Origin: an uncultured Candidatus Saccharibacteria bacterium | GTDB taxonomy: Bacteria; Patescibacteriota; Saccharimonadia; Saccharimonadales; Saccharimonadaceae | DNA length: 33,872 bases | Assembly (NCBI GenBank): GCA_937974295.1 | Contig: CALBWN010000024.1 | Span: 1-33,872, forward strand | Direction of reading: 5' to 3' | Shown: positions 7,196 through 15,502 of the stretch, one piece after another | Numbering within the stretch: position 1 is the stretch's first letter | Layout: the number at the start of each line of letters is the position of its first letter | The notes under the pieces: generated by a model | What the model was told of the DNA's origin: nothing | The model's database searches: none | Seen by the model: the letters and a program-made list of their open reading frames with translations, nothing else | Made by a program: the position numbers and the translations under genes

Positions 7196-9475
7196 ATGGC
7201 ACAGAGATACGAGTATAGTGTATCGCTCGCAGAAGATGCTAAGCTGCAACTTAAGTCACCAAGTGGCGACACACTTCCTGTTGAAAGAACTAAAAAACCA
7301 GCAAAAAAAGATCAACATACCATGCATGACAGTGTTATGCTGTTGCCGATCGATGAGACGATCAAAAATATGACGCATGGAACATTTGAGTATTCACAGT
7401 CATCGAAGCAAGAAACAGGTCCTTCTCGACTGAAGAGTTTCTATGATCGTCAAAGCGATCGGATAGTCGAGTCTCTAGATAGGCGTAGGAGAGAGATAAA
7501 AGGATTACAAATAATAGAGCAAGATGATATTGAAAAAGGCAAGCTCTCTAAGGCGTATGAGCACGCAAAGATTCGAAGACGCAAACAGGCTATTAATCAT
7601 TTTGTAGCCTCTGTAGCAGCACCAGTTTTTGCTTTTGATATGGTAACAAAGATTCCTCGGCCAATAGATCGAGGAGAGTTAGAAGCAGAACAGAAGCGCC
7701 ACACACTCACTCTTCCTGAGGCTGTAATACCAGAAACAAAAGATCTTGCAGTGGAGATGCCAAATACCATACTTACTACAGTAGGTAATAAGCAGGAGCC
7801 ATCTCCTGCTCTACCGGTTGTAGAAAGCTCCACGCGAAATGAAGCCGAAGCACAGCAAAACCAAACCCCAACTTCTGAGCAAGAGCAACACAGTGAGGAC
7901 GCAGCCATTGCTCGCGTACAAGCAGAGGTTGTGGCGCTGACTGACGAGAAGGTTCAAGAAATCAACGCAGCCGAGTCGGCGACAGATGCGGTGTTTGCTA
8001 AGGGTATGGCAGATATTGCGGTGCAGAGCAGGATTGCGCATGAGGTGATCTTGCCGTATTCGGCGGAGGGGATTGCTCAGCTGGAGGCGGTGCGGAGCGA
8101 TGCACTTGCCACCCTGCAGCAGGCCCTCGACGCGCGCAACCAAGGTGCAAAGCCTGCTACTCCAAGCCAAGAACTAACCCCAAGCGGAGCTCAGGCAGAG
8201 CTTGCTCCCGCACCAGTCTCGACGAGTGAGCAAACGCCACAACCAACCGGCTTCGAAGCGCAGGTGAGTGAGCTGACAGACCGCACCGCCCAGGAGATTA
8301 TGGCGAGCCACTCGACTATGGATGCGATCCGCATGAAGGGTGAGGCAGCAAGTGTAGTGCTGAGCATGGCAGCGCACGAGCTGATGCAGCCACACCTCTC
8401 GCACGAAGATGCAGCGCAGCTCAAAGACACGCGCGACCGGGCACTCGCAGCACTCCAGGCAGCGCTTGACGTGCGGCTGGAATCGCCAGACTCTCACCAA
8501 GCCACCTCTGTAGCGACAGAGAGTCAGCCTCTCGCAGAAGCAGCACAAGCCCCCGAAGCAGCGCCAGAAGAACAAACACACGAAGCAGTGGATGGCAGTG
8601 CTGAGGAGAACCGCGCAGTAGACATGAAAGCGGCTGCAGAAGTAGAGGGGAAGAAAAAAGACCGATTGATACGTCGGGCACAGACTGCTCTGCATATGGC
8701 CCAAAAAGCAATATGGGCTGTGAAAGATTGGTTTAGCCAGAAAGTGCCAGATCAAAAACCAAGGCCCAATCGTCCTCTCAAAGACCATTCTTTTATCAAA
8801 GCGTCTAATGGCGAAGCGCAAGAACAACCAGCAGCAGTTGATACTGAAGGCCAAGCTACTCAGCCACACGTGCCATCACACGAGACACCAGCGGGGGACA
8901 CGGAAGAAGATCTCTTTGCACTTGCACGGGCAGCAGGGGTTCTTAGGGGGAATAGCGACCCTGGTGAACCAGTCGTGACGAGCTATGATGAAGCTGCTCA
9001 TCGTGGTGAAGGCGAGCCAGAAGCTAAGCTAGCTGAGGTTATCAATTTCCCAGCTGGTGCAGAGCAGCCTCCCGCTGACGATGAAGCACCCACCGAAGAA
9101 CTCGAAACTGTCGCCGAGGCCGACACGCAAGAGGATGCTCCGCTTTCGCGCGATGAAATGCGCCAGATGGAGCAAACGGCAAGAAGCAAGATACAGCTTG
9201 GTGAGTATGACTTGTGGGCAGAGATGACAAAGGCTGATGCAAATGGCGTAGAGGTAGATATTGATGGGCTCATCAAAAACACTCGCACAGCGATACAGCA
9301 AAATGTGCGAGGCTGGCTCCAAGAAGAAGGCCGGCAGCACCAAGCAAGCGGTCTATACCTGAGCACGTTAGAGGCACGAACGATGGAAAGTGCGGATAGT
9401 GCCCTTGAGTCGATCAAACAGGCGTATATCAAAGCCAAGCAAGCACGAGAGAGCCGACAGGATAGCGCAGCCTAG
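7196..9475 (+). CDS. large acidic repeat protein, 759 aa, unknown function
   Basis: I do not recognise a family. The N-terminal part (about 1-230) is charged and helical, with basic runs such as DRRRREIKG. Two related repeats of about 75 residues follow: 243-318 (ALTDEKVQEINAAES, ending LQQALDAR) and 355-430 (ELTDRTAQEIMASHS, ending LQAALDVR). Each is a predicted helical bundle and they are separated by Pro/Gln/Ala-rich linkers. A long disordered acidic stretch and a C-terminal helical region (about 650-759) complete it. No signal peptide or membrane segment is visible. AGGA eight bases before ATG supports the start. It ends RQDSAA. The gene at 9488 follows after 12 nt and is probably in the same transcript. 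A scaffold role is only a guess. Confidence 0.75.
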   Translation: MAQRYEYSVSLAEDAKLQLKSPSGDTLPVERTKKPAKKDQHTMHDSVMLLPIDETIKNMTHGTFEYSQSSKQETGPSRLKSFYDRQSDRIVESLDRRRREIKGLQIIEQDDIEKGKLSKAYEHAKIRRRKQAINHFVASVAAPVFAFDMVTKIPRPIDRGELEAEQKRHTLTLPEAVIPETKDLAVEMPNTILTTVGNKQEPSPALPVVESSTRNEAEAQQNQTPTSEQEQHSEDAAIARVQAEVVALTDEKVQEINAAESATDAVFAKGMADIAVQSRIAHEVILPYSAEGIAQLEAVRSDALATLQQALDARNQGAKPATPSQELTPSGAQAELAPAPVSTSEQTPQPTGFEAQVSELTDRTAQEIMASHSTMDAIRMKGEAASVVLSMAAHELMQPHLSHEDAAQLKDTRDRALAALQAALDVRLESPDSHQATSVATESQPLAEAAQAPEAAPEEQTHEAVDGSAEENRAVDMKAAAEVEGKKKDRLIRRAQTALHMAQKAIWAVKDWFSQKVPDQKPRPNRPLKDHSFIKASNGEAQEQPAAVDTEGQATQPHVPSHETPAGDTEEDLFALARAAGVLRGNSDPGEPVVTSYDEAAHRGEGEPEAKLAEVINFPAGAEQPPADDEAPTEELETVAEADTQEDAPLSRDEMRQMEQTARSKIQLGEYDLWAEMTKADANGVEVDIDGLIKNTRTAIQQNVRGWLQEEGRQHQASGLYLSTLEARTMESADSALESIKQAYIKAKQARESRQDSAA

Positions 9476-9487
9476 CGGTAGAAAATC

Positions 9488-9829
9488 ATGAGTGCAACAC
9501 CCCTCCCAATAGATGACGACAACCCTTTCTCATCTCTCATCACCCAACACGACCTCGATCGCCTTGGGATTACAACGCGCGACTCGGCAGCGCTGCTACA
9601 GGAGGTGAATAACACGCTCTATGAGCGCGTGGGGCTGGAGGTTATTGGCCGCTTGTCGGATAATGACCTCGATGAGCTGGTGCGCCGCCAGGAGACGGAC
9701 GATAGCGCAGCGCTATTTGCCTGGCTGTCGCAGCGAGTTGCGCACCTCGATGAGATCCTGAGCGACGAGCGCACGCTCATCCTTGGCGACCTAGCCAAGA
9801 AGGCTGATGAGCTGAGCGATGCAGCGTGA
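9488..9829 (+). CDS. DUF5663-like small protein, 113 aa
   Basis: The central part (LYERVGLEVIGRLSDNDLDELVRR, residues about 39-62, then AWLSQRVAHLDEIL) follows the helical pattern I associate with DUF5663, a family frequent in CPR bacteria. The protein at 10717 shows the same pattern. It is acidic, soluble and of unknown role. It starts 12 nt after the large repeat protein with only a weak ribosome binding site, which suggests translational coupling. The protein ends LSDAA. Confidence 0.7.
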   Translation: MSATPLPIDDDNPFSSLITQHDLDRLGITTRDSAALLQEVNNTLYERVGLEVIGRLSDNDLDELVRRQETDDSAALFAWLSQRVAHLDEILSDERTLILGDLAKKADELSDAA

Positions 9830-9906
9830 GCACTACGTAGGCTATAATCGCAAGTCGCATAGCATAAAACGGAAGATCTCTTTCGCAATACAATGAATAG
9901 CTAAGC

Positions 9907-9915
9907 TGGTATAAT
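9907..9915 (+). promoter_or_regulatory. extended -10 promoter, leaderless start
   Basis: TGG-TATAAT (hexamer 9910-9915) lies exactly 6 nt before the ATG at 9922. Transcription would start on the start codon itself. No -35 of quality is visible, consistent with an extended -10 promoter. Confidence 0.7.
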
Positions 9916-9921
9916 CATAAT

Positions 9922-10611
9922 ATGGAATATACAACACGACCAGATAGTGGTAACCGGCTAGTTATCGCGATAGACTGCGACGAAGTAATCGTCGAGACGG
10001 TGGGACCGATCTTGCGCCACTATAACAAGCAATATGGGGCAGACTTGCCTGCGCCACTTGAACCAAAGCATTATTATAATGGCACGCCATATGATTGGGG
10101 AGTGGCTAACGACCCTCAAGAAGGGGCACGGCGCGTCGAGGCATACACTCAGTCTGATGAGTTTGCAGCTCTCACACCAGAGGAGACAGCAGTAGCGGCA
10201 ATTCGCCGCTTGGCAACACAGCACAGTATCCATATCGTTACTGGCCGGCGCGAAGACCAGTTGGCAGCGATCACGCAGCAGATGGTCGATACCTATCTTC
10301 CTGGCTGTATCGACGGTATTCACTACACCAGTTATTTTAACGAGCAGCAGCGGCAAGATAAAAGCGTCATCTGTGAACGCATTGGTGCGAATGTGCTGAT
10401 TGATGACCACGCGAAGCATCTCAATACCATTCTTGCGATGAATGACGAATGCCCAGCCCCTGCGATGCGCCGCATTGTGCATACCATTCTCTTTGGTGAG
10501 TACCCGTGGCAGCCATGCCCGGACGAGCGTGATAGCCGCATCATCAGTTGCCCCGCCTGGCCAGCTGTTGAGCGCACAATAGCACAAATCGCTCAGGGTG
10601 AGGCGGTATAA
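9922..10611 (+). CDS. HAD-family 5' nucleotidase-like phosphatase
   Basis: The fold is recognised by AIDCDEVIVE (Asp18 nucleophile and Asp20), HIVTGRR (Thr107, motif II), Lys147 in the expected motif III place and VLIDDHAKH (Asp161 and Asp162, motif IV). The arrangement resembles the deoxyribonucleotidase (NT5C) branch of HAD phosphatases. The family dephosphorylates small phosphate esters, often nucleotides; the real substrate is not shown by the sequence. At 229 aa it is full length and has no export signal. It appears to be a single gene with a leaderless start. Confidence 0.8.
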   Translation: MEYTTRPDSGNRLVIAIDCDEVIVETVGPILRHYNKQYGADLPAPLEPKHYYNGTPYDWGVANDPQEGARRVEAYTQSDEFAALTPEETAVAAIRRLATQHSIHIVTGRREDQLAAITQQMVDTYLPGCIDGIHYTSYFNEQQRQDKSVICERIGANVLIDDHAKHLNTILAMNDECPAPAMRRIVHTILFGEYPWQPCPDERDSRIISCPAWPAVERTIAQIAQGEAV

Positions 10612-10663
10612 CAGAGGTCAATCACACCGCTGAGGGAAATTACACCACATTTTGCCATTTTTA

Positions 10664-10693
10664 TTGTATGAGGGGTGGATTGTTTGGTATACT
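10664..10693 (+). promoter_or_regulatory. promoter of the 10717 gene
   Basis: TTGTAT (10664-10669), 18 bp, TATACT (10688-10693). Confidence 0.65.
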
Positions 10694-10716
10694 AGGGGCA
10701 GGAGGAATTGAAAAAC

Positions 10717-11259
10717 ATGTTTCAATTAGACGATGCTTTTTTGCAAAAAATCGGTATAGCAGATTGGCCGCCAGAGGCGCGGCAGCGCTTTGTCGACAAC
10801 TTTCGCCAAGTGCTGGAGCTGCGTGTTGGCACAGTGCTGAGCGATGGCTTGAGCGAGGTGCAGCTCAATGAATTTGAGTCGTTTATGAATCAAGACGCTG
10901 CGGTCATTACAGCGTGGATCGACGAGCACGAGCCCGATTACGAAGAGGATGAGATATACCAGAGCCAGCGCAAAGCCTATGAGAAGGCAGCAGAGCAGCG
11001 CGGCGTGGAGGTAGACCAGCTGGCACTCTTTGCGGACTATGCGCAGCTTAAGTGGCTCACCCACAACCGCCCAGACTACACAACTGTTGTGCGCGAGACC
11101 TTTGAGGGTCTTGTAGATCTCGCCAAGGCAGATCCGCAGAAGTTTCTTACTCAAGAGGGCCTTGCTAGTATCTTCCAGAGCAGTGATGCAGCAGATGGCG
11201 ATACGCCAGACGAGCTTGAGGGAGGCCACCCCGACCCTGATGTAGCGCTTGCTGCGTAG
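10717..11259 (+). CDS. DUF5663-like protein, 180 aa, VALAA C-terminus
   Basis: Residues about 1-75 (from FQLDDAFLQKIGI to ITAWIDEHEPD) show the same helical pattern as the 113-aa protein at 9488, so the two are probably paralogues of the DUF5663 type. The C-terminal half is helical and then acidic and disordered. GGAGG about ten bases before ATG at 10717 fixes the start; a TTG three codons earlier is too close to it. The protein ends PDVALAA, identical over VALAA to the KGG protein at 1934 and to the end of an ssrA tag. The function is unknown. It is a single gene, ending at the 11288-11312 hairpin. Confidence 0.75.
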   Translation: MFQLDDAFLQKIGIADWPPEARQRFVDNFRQVLELRVGTVLSDGLSEVQLNEFESFMNQDAAVITAWIDEHEPDYEEDEIYQSQRKAYEKAAEQRGVEVDQLALFADYAQLKWLTHNRPDYTTVVRETFEGLVDLAKADPQKFLTQEGLASIFQSSDAADGDTPDELEGGHPDPDVALAA

Positions 11260-11287
11260 TGATGGTGACGAAGTAAAAACACGTATG

Positions 11288-11312
11288 ACCCCTGTGGATG
11301 CAGGGGTTATAT
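11288..11312 (+). terminator. terminator-like hairpin
   Basis: ACCCCTG pairs with CAGGGGT over loop TGGATG, followed by TATATTA. It is nearly the same hairpin as at 3741-3764. Confidence 0.6.
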
Positions 11313-11348
11313 TATGCAGAATCTGAATTATGAAACCTTGACCTTTTT

Positions 11349-11487
11349 CTCACGCTTACCCTCCCAACTCCCTCCTCCGGAACACTATAAGGGTCGACAT
11401 TCGCTGGATGTCGACCTCTTGCGTTGGGCTGAAAACCGGTCATTACGACCGGTTTTCACACTCCATCGGATGAAGTGGTGGGGAGGG
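11349..11487 (+). ncRNA. structured element B, copy 1
   Basis: Conserved blocks in order: CTCACGCT (11349-11356), exactly 17 nt, CCTCCG (11374-11379), a perfect 9-bp hairpin (11392-11400 with 11408-11416), GGGCTGA (11426-11432), a perfect 11-bp hairpin (11431-11441 with 11447-11457), CTCCATCGGATG (11461-11472). A closing stem pairs CCCTCCC (11359-11365) with GGGAGGG (11481-11487). It fills the space between two convergent genes. Strand and transcription are inferred from the block order shared with copies 2 and 3. Confidence 0.6.
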
Positions 11488-11560
11488 AGATCTGGCGCAA
11501 AGAGAGCATAAGACCTTAAGGGTTGAGAGTTTGGTGATTCGAGACTAATACCTATACCAC

Positions 11561-12448
11561 TTACACCCGATACCCGCGCAAAAATGCTGCGGCGCTGAGT
11601 TCTTTGCCGCTGGGGGCGATGAGCTGGTCGATGACGAGATAGGTGCCGTCGCTGCAGCGCGGATCGAGCGCAGTGGCAGGCGCCAGTGCGGTGTGTGCCT
11701 GAGTGATGATATATTGCCGCTCGCCCAGCCGGAGGCGAGCCCGTGGGTAGTGATGGTAGGCGCGCACCATTGCTTCGGCCGCTGCGGCGGTGTGCTGGGT
11801 GGGGTCGATGATACCACTGGCTTTGGTGAGGAGCTGGCAGTAGCTCGCAGCCGACTCATCTTGCGGTATGGGCTGAAGGCTACCACTCACGATGCGGGGC
11901 AGGAGCTGCACTAGTGCCTTGCTTCCAAGCTGGCCTAGTGTGTTGTAGAGCTCGAGCTGCTGCTCGTCGCCACGCAGGGGGTGGGTGAGCTGCGTATAGA
12001 CCGGCCCAGCGTCCATGGCAGCGCTGAGCTGCATGATGCTGACGCCGGTGGTGGTATCGCGATTGGCAATGGCGCTCTCAATCGGTGAGGGGCCGCGATA
12101 GCGTGGCAGGAGCGATGGGTGGAGATTGATAATCCCTGGAGAGAAGCAGTCGATCACCACCTGGGGGATAATCTTACCAAAGCTCACCAGGACGCCAACA
12201 GGCTGGCCGAGCGCTTGGATATCGGGGATAATATCGCGCAGTTTGGTGGGCTGTAACACTGGAATGTCGTGCGCTAGGGCAAGCTGTTTGACTGCTGGTT
12301 GGCACAGCTGCTTGCCGCGCCCCCGCCGACTGTCTGGCTTAGTGATAACCAGCCGGACGGGGAAGCCGTGTTTTAGTAGCTGCGTGAGGCTGATGGCGCT
12401 GAAGTCTTCAGTCCCAAAGAATACGATTGGTCTTGATATGTTCGTCAT
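11561..12448 (-). CDS. fmt: methionyl-tRNA formyltransferase
   Basis: This enzyme formylates Met-tRNA for initiation using 10-formyl-THF. The N-terminal motif IVFFGTEDFS, the catalytic block NLHPSLLPRYRG (residues 108-119, with Asn108 and His110) and SAAMDAGPVY (Asp146) are all present, followed by a C-terminal domain. At 295 aa it is close to the usual length of about 310. The start is set at 12448 by family alignment; longer in-frame starts run into def. It overlaps the end of def by 41 nt and has no clear ribosome binding site, so coupling to def translation is likely. No terminator is evident downstream. Confidence 0.93.
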   Translation of the reverse strand: MTNISRPIVFFGTEDFSAISLTQLLKHGFPVRLVITKPDSRRGRGKQLCQPAVKQLALAHDIPVLQPTKLRDIIPDIQALGQPVGVLVSFGKIIPQVVIDCFSPGIINLHPSLLPRYRGPSPIESAIANRDTTTGVSIMQLSAAMDAGPVYTQLTHPLRGDEQQLELYNTLGQLGSKALVQLLPRIVSGSLQPIPQDESAASYCQLLTKASGIIDPTQHTAAAAEAMVRAYHHYPRARLRLGERQYIITQAHTALAPATALDPRCSDGTYLVIDQLIAPSGKELSAAAFLRGYRV

Positions 12449-12986
12449 AATCAACTGGCTGGAGCTCGCCCTTCTCATCGAGCTGATAAAATGCGCTGGT
12501 ATCATCGCGAATGCGATCGATAAACACAATGCCATTACAGTGGTCAATCTCGTGCTGTAGCACCCGCGCTAAGAAGCCGTCGGCTTTGAGGCGGATAGTG
12601 TTACCATTGATATCGAGCGCCTTGACCCGGACGCGGCTATAGCGTGGCACCTTGCCATAGATCCGGCCTGACACGCTCAGACAACCCTCATAATCACTCA
12701 CCAGCTGGCCTTCGTATTTGACGATTTCTGGGTTAATGAGGGGGATAAAGGTGCGGTTGTCTTTGTCGTCGAAATCTTCGCGTACAATGACGACTCGCTC
12801 TAACTGATCAATCTGCACTGCCGCCAGTGCTGCGCTGATCTCGTGTGGGCGGGAATTCTCCCAGTCGATGCTGGCGCTGGTCATGTCGGCCACCAGCTGG
12901 CGCGTCTCGTCGGTAATAACATGCACCCGCTGCGACTTCTGGCGCAGGTGCGGGTTGGGTAGGGTAATAATAGCGTCTTTTTTCAT
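12408..12986 (-). CDS. def: peptide deformylase
   Basis: This metalloenzyme removes the N-terminal formyl group from nascent proteins. Motif 2 EGCLS (residues 100-104, Cys ligand) and motif 3 QHEIDH (144-149, two His ligands and the catalytic Glu) are intact. Motif 1, normally GxGLAAxQ, reads SAALAAVQ (51-58), so both glycines are replaced. At 192 aa it is a normal length. The gene is first in the def-fmt pair, with the enzymes that add and remove formyl groups encoded together. The -10 lies 7 nt before ATG, so the mRNA should be leaderless. Confidence 0.92.
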   Translation of the reverse strand: MKKDAIITLPNPHLRQKSQRVHVITDETRQLVADMTSASIDWENSRPHEISAALAAVQIDQLERVVIVREDFDDKDNRTFIPLINPEIVKYEGQLVSDYEGCLSVSGRIYGKVPRYSRVRVKALDINGNTIRLKADGFLARVLQHEIDHCNGIVFIDRIRDDTSAFYQLDEKGELQPVDYDEHIKTNRILWD

Positions 12987-12993
12987 TAGCTTT

Positions 12994-13002
12994 ATTATAG
13001 CA
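12994..13002 (-). promoter_or_regulatory. def-fmt extended -10 promoter, leaderless
   Basis: On the minus strand TGC-TATAAT (hexamer 12999-12994) is followed after 7 nt by ATG at 12986. Confidence 0.7.
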
Positions 13003-13043
13003 GATGGTGGATGGGGTGGGCGAGTGGATGATTGCTCGGTAGA

Positions 13044-13151
13044 TCGGTCATGTCATCAGACAAGAAAATATCTGGAGGCCAGCGACCAAGCCAGCGGATG
13101 GTCTCTGTATATATTCTGGCCGGAACATTTTCGGTATGATGATATGACTGA
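13044..13151 (+). repeat. arm-core element A, copy 2
   Basis: The 73-nt core (13062-13134) begins AAGAAAATATCTGGAGGCC and ends TGGCCGGAACATTTTCGG. Inside, GAAAAT pairs with ATTTTC, and GGCCAG pairs with CTGGCC, with an ATCTGGA/GGAAC internal loop between them. The arms 13044-13060 and 13135-13151 pair at 16 of 17 positions, two as G-U, yet their sequence differs completely from the arms of copy 3. It lies between def and the 3' end of priA. Confidence 0.75.
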
Positions 13152-13271
13152 GATACTGCGAAGAATATTTGATTAAAACACCACTACTATTTATCAGTCC
13201 ATTACATAGTCCACCAGAATGAAATAGAGACGAGGTGCTATCACTAAGAAAGAGGATTTCTTGCGCCTCTA

Positions 13272-15212
13272 TCATAGTAGCGACTGTGGGTCGATATCCA
13301 CTTGCCAATGTTTGGTGGGCATGTCGGCAATAACAGCGAGGAGGTCGCGGCGTTGGATGGCTTTGATGATAAGCTGCCAGCGGTAGGTGTTGCGCAGCCG
13401 CTCGTGGAAGGCGGGCGTGGGGCCAAGGATGCTGACTGCAGGGTGGTGCTGGCGAATGTGCTGAGCGAGTGCTTGGCTATTGCGGATGGCGGCTGCCTCC
13501 GTCTTGTATACGCAAGTGAGCTTAAGCAGGTGGACGAAGGGCGGGAACTGCCCACGGCGGCGCTCGGCCAAGGCTTGGTGATAAAACGCGGTATAATCTT
13601 GAGCCAGGCCAGCCTGAATCACTGGGTGCTGGGGCTGATATGCTTGCACCACCACTGTAGTGGCGTGAGCAGAGCGCCCCACTCGCCCCACCACTTGGGC
13701 AAGCAGCTCGAAGATGCGCTCGTTGGTGGTGTAATCGGGCAAAGCCAGGCCAGCATCGGCTTGGATCACCCCAACGGTGCGCAGCTGCGGCAGGTCGAGC
13801 CCCTTGGCTACCACCTGCGTGCCAATGATAATATTGGCGGTGCCATCATAGAGGGCTTGGTATTGCTGCTCGAGGCTGCTTGTGCTACTGCTGTCGCCAT
13901 CAAAGCGAACAATGTGCGCCTGGGGCCAGCGCGCTGCCACCTCTGCCTCGATGAGCTTCGTCCCAATCCCGCGGTGGACGATATCAGTGCTATGGCAGGT
14001 GGGGCACATCGTTGGCACTGTGGTGTGGTAGCCACAGATATGGCACTGCAGCTGGTGGCGGTCGGCGTGGAGGGTGAGGGGAACAAAGCAGCGTGGGCAC
14101 TCGGCTGCCCAGCCGCAGTTGGTGCAGAGCGATACATTGGCGCTGCCACGGCGATTATGAAACAGCAGCACCTGCTGGCCTGCCGCGAGCGTGGTATCGA
14201 TAGCGGCAATGAGCTGATTCGACAAAAAGCGATGCTGGGTGAGGTTGCTCCGCTGGGTGAGGTCGACCAGCTGAATGGTGGGGGTGGTGGCCTCAGGCCG
14301 AGCTTTGCTCGGTAGGGTAGCGATCGGCCGCTGGGCGTTTTGCGCCAGATAATACTCGCTAACTAATGGCGTGGCCGACCCTTGCACCACGGTCGCGCCA
14401 TGTTGCTGAGCTAGCACACTCGCGGCCCGCAGCGCCGAGTAGCGGGGGGATTTGTCTTGCTTGTAGCTAGTCTCGTGTGCTTCGTCGATGATGATATACC
14501 CCAGATGCTGCAACGGCAAAAAGAGGGCAGAACGTGGGCCAATTGCCACCCGAGGCTGTGTACTTGTCAGAGCAGCTAGCCAGGCACGGTGGCGCTCGGC
14601 CTCTGTCTGGCGTGAGTGAGTGAGGATGATATCGGCAAAGTGTTGCCGAAACTCCGCCACCAGCTGCGGCGTGAGGGCGATCTCTGGCACGAGGACAATC
14701 ACCGACCGGCCCGCCGCCACAGCCTGGCGTGCAAGCTCGATATACACCGCCGTCTTGCCACTTCCTGTCACGCCGTGGAGTAGTACTGTGCCAGGGCTGG
14801 CTTGGCGGATGGTGCGAACGGCCTCCTTTTGCTGTGGATTGAGCGAGAAGGGAGGTGTGCTGCGCTGGGGCGGTGGGCTGGCAGGGCGGCGCGGCGTGCG
14901 GCGCTGCTTGGCGATGCCAGCTGGCAGCACTGTCTGTAACACAGTGGCGAGGTGCGTGGCATAATATTCGCTCAGCCACTGGCTCGTCGCTAATAGGGGA
15001 GCAGGCAGTGGTGGCAGTGGCACGATGGCATCAAGCGGCTTGGTCGGATACGTCGGCTTTTTGGTGTGCGTCATGATGATGCCCACCACTTGCTGCGCAC
15101 CAACGCTCACCTGCACCACCTGGCCCAGCGGCAGTGCGTCTGGCCAGTGGTAGGTGAAGCTCTTGCTGGTAGCGCGGATAATCTTGAGCGGCGCAACTTC
15201 GTAATAGTGCAT
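13272..15212 (-). CDS. priA: primosomal protein N' (replication restart helicase PriA)
   Basis: PriA is a 3'-5' DNA helicase that reloads the replisome at stalled forks. Walker A GVTGSGKT is at 147-154 and Walker B DEAH at 243-246. Eight cysteines of the helicase zinc module are all present (CTNC, CPRC, CHIC, CPTC; residues 363-406). The N-terminal DNA-binding domain is shorter than in E. coli (646 aa against about 730). The start at 15212 follows TATAAT by 7 nt, which makes earlier in-frame codons unlikely. It is transcribed alone and divergently from the regulator-recJ pair. Confidence 0.94.
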   Translation of the reverse strand: MHYYEVAPLKIIRATSKSFTYHWPDALPLGQVVQVSVGAQQVVGIIMTHTKKPTYPTKPLDAIVPLPPLPAPLLATSQWLSEYYATHLATVLQTVLPAGIAKQRRTPRRPASPPPQRSTPPFSLNPQQKEAVRTIRQASPGTVLLHGVTGSGKTAVYIELARQAVAAGRSVIVLVPEIALTPQLVAEFRQHFADIILTHSRQTEAERHRAWLAALTSTQPRVAIGPRSALFLPLQHLGYIIIDEAHETSYKQDKSPRYSALRAASVLAQQHGATVVQGSATPLVSEYYLAQNAQRPIATLPSKARPEATTPTIQLVDLTQRSNLTQHRFLSNQLIAAIDTTLAAGQQVLLFHNRRGSANVSLCTNCGWAAECPRCFVPLTLHADRHQLQCHICGYHTTVPTMCPTCHSTDIVHRGIGTKLIEAEVAARWPQAHIVRFDGDSSSTSSLEQQYQALYDGTANIIIGTQVVAKGLDLPQLRTVGVIQADAGLALPDYTTNERIFELLAQVVGRVGRSAHATTVVVQAYQPQHPVIQAGLAQDYTAFYHQALAERRRGQFPPFVHLLKLTCVYKTEAAAIRNSQALAQHIRQHHPAVSILGPTPAFHERLRNTYRWQLIIKAIQRRDLLAVIADMPTKHWQVDIDPQSLL

Positions 15213-15219
15213 AGGATTT

Positions 15220-15225
15220 ATTATA
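15220..15225 (-). promoter_or_regulatory. priA -10, leaderless start
   Basis: TATAAT on the minus strand ends 7 nt before the ATG at 15212. No good -35 is seen. Confidence 0.65.
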
Positions 15226-15308
15226 CCCGACAGCAAGCGAGAGTGCAGAGGGGCTCGTCTCTCCGTCGCTACTTCATCTGGGTGGCGTGCAAAACGTGCA
15301 CATCAATC

Positions 15309-15337
15309 TTGCTCGCTTCGCCCAAAGCTGGTATGAT
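15309..15337 (+). promoter_or_regulatory. upstream promoter of the regulator-recJ operon
   Basis: TTGCTC (15309-15314), 17 bp, TATGAT (15332-15337) with an extended TGG. The inferred start is near 15344. The transcript would begin with a hammerhead-like sequence (15351-15401, see findings). Confidence 0.5.
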
Positions 15338-15420
15338 AAAAAGCAGACACGTGTGTCGTGTGGATGGTTGATGAGTCGCAGTTGCGAGAGACGAAACGCA
15401 CAATCAATTGGTGGGTGGTC

Positions 15421-15450
15421 TTGCCAAATTACCATCAAAAAGTGTAGAAT
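15421..15450 (+). promoter_or_regulatory. proximal promoter of the regulator-recJ operon
   Basis: TTGCCA (15421-15426), 18 bp, TAGAAT (15445-15450), giving a leader of about 45 nt before the ATG at 15503. Confidence 0.55.
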
Positions 15451-15502
15451 AAAAAGCAACAGTTGAGTAGAGGTAACGGAGCGAGAATTCGCTAAGGGAA
15501 GC

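Noticed and set aside
11314..11511. 65-aa open frame on the plus strand
   Set aside because: It runs through the perfect hairpins of element B, lacks a ribosome binding site and has Pro/Trp/Arg-heavy, unnatural composition.
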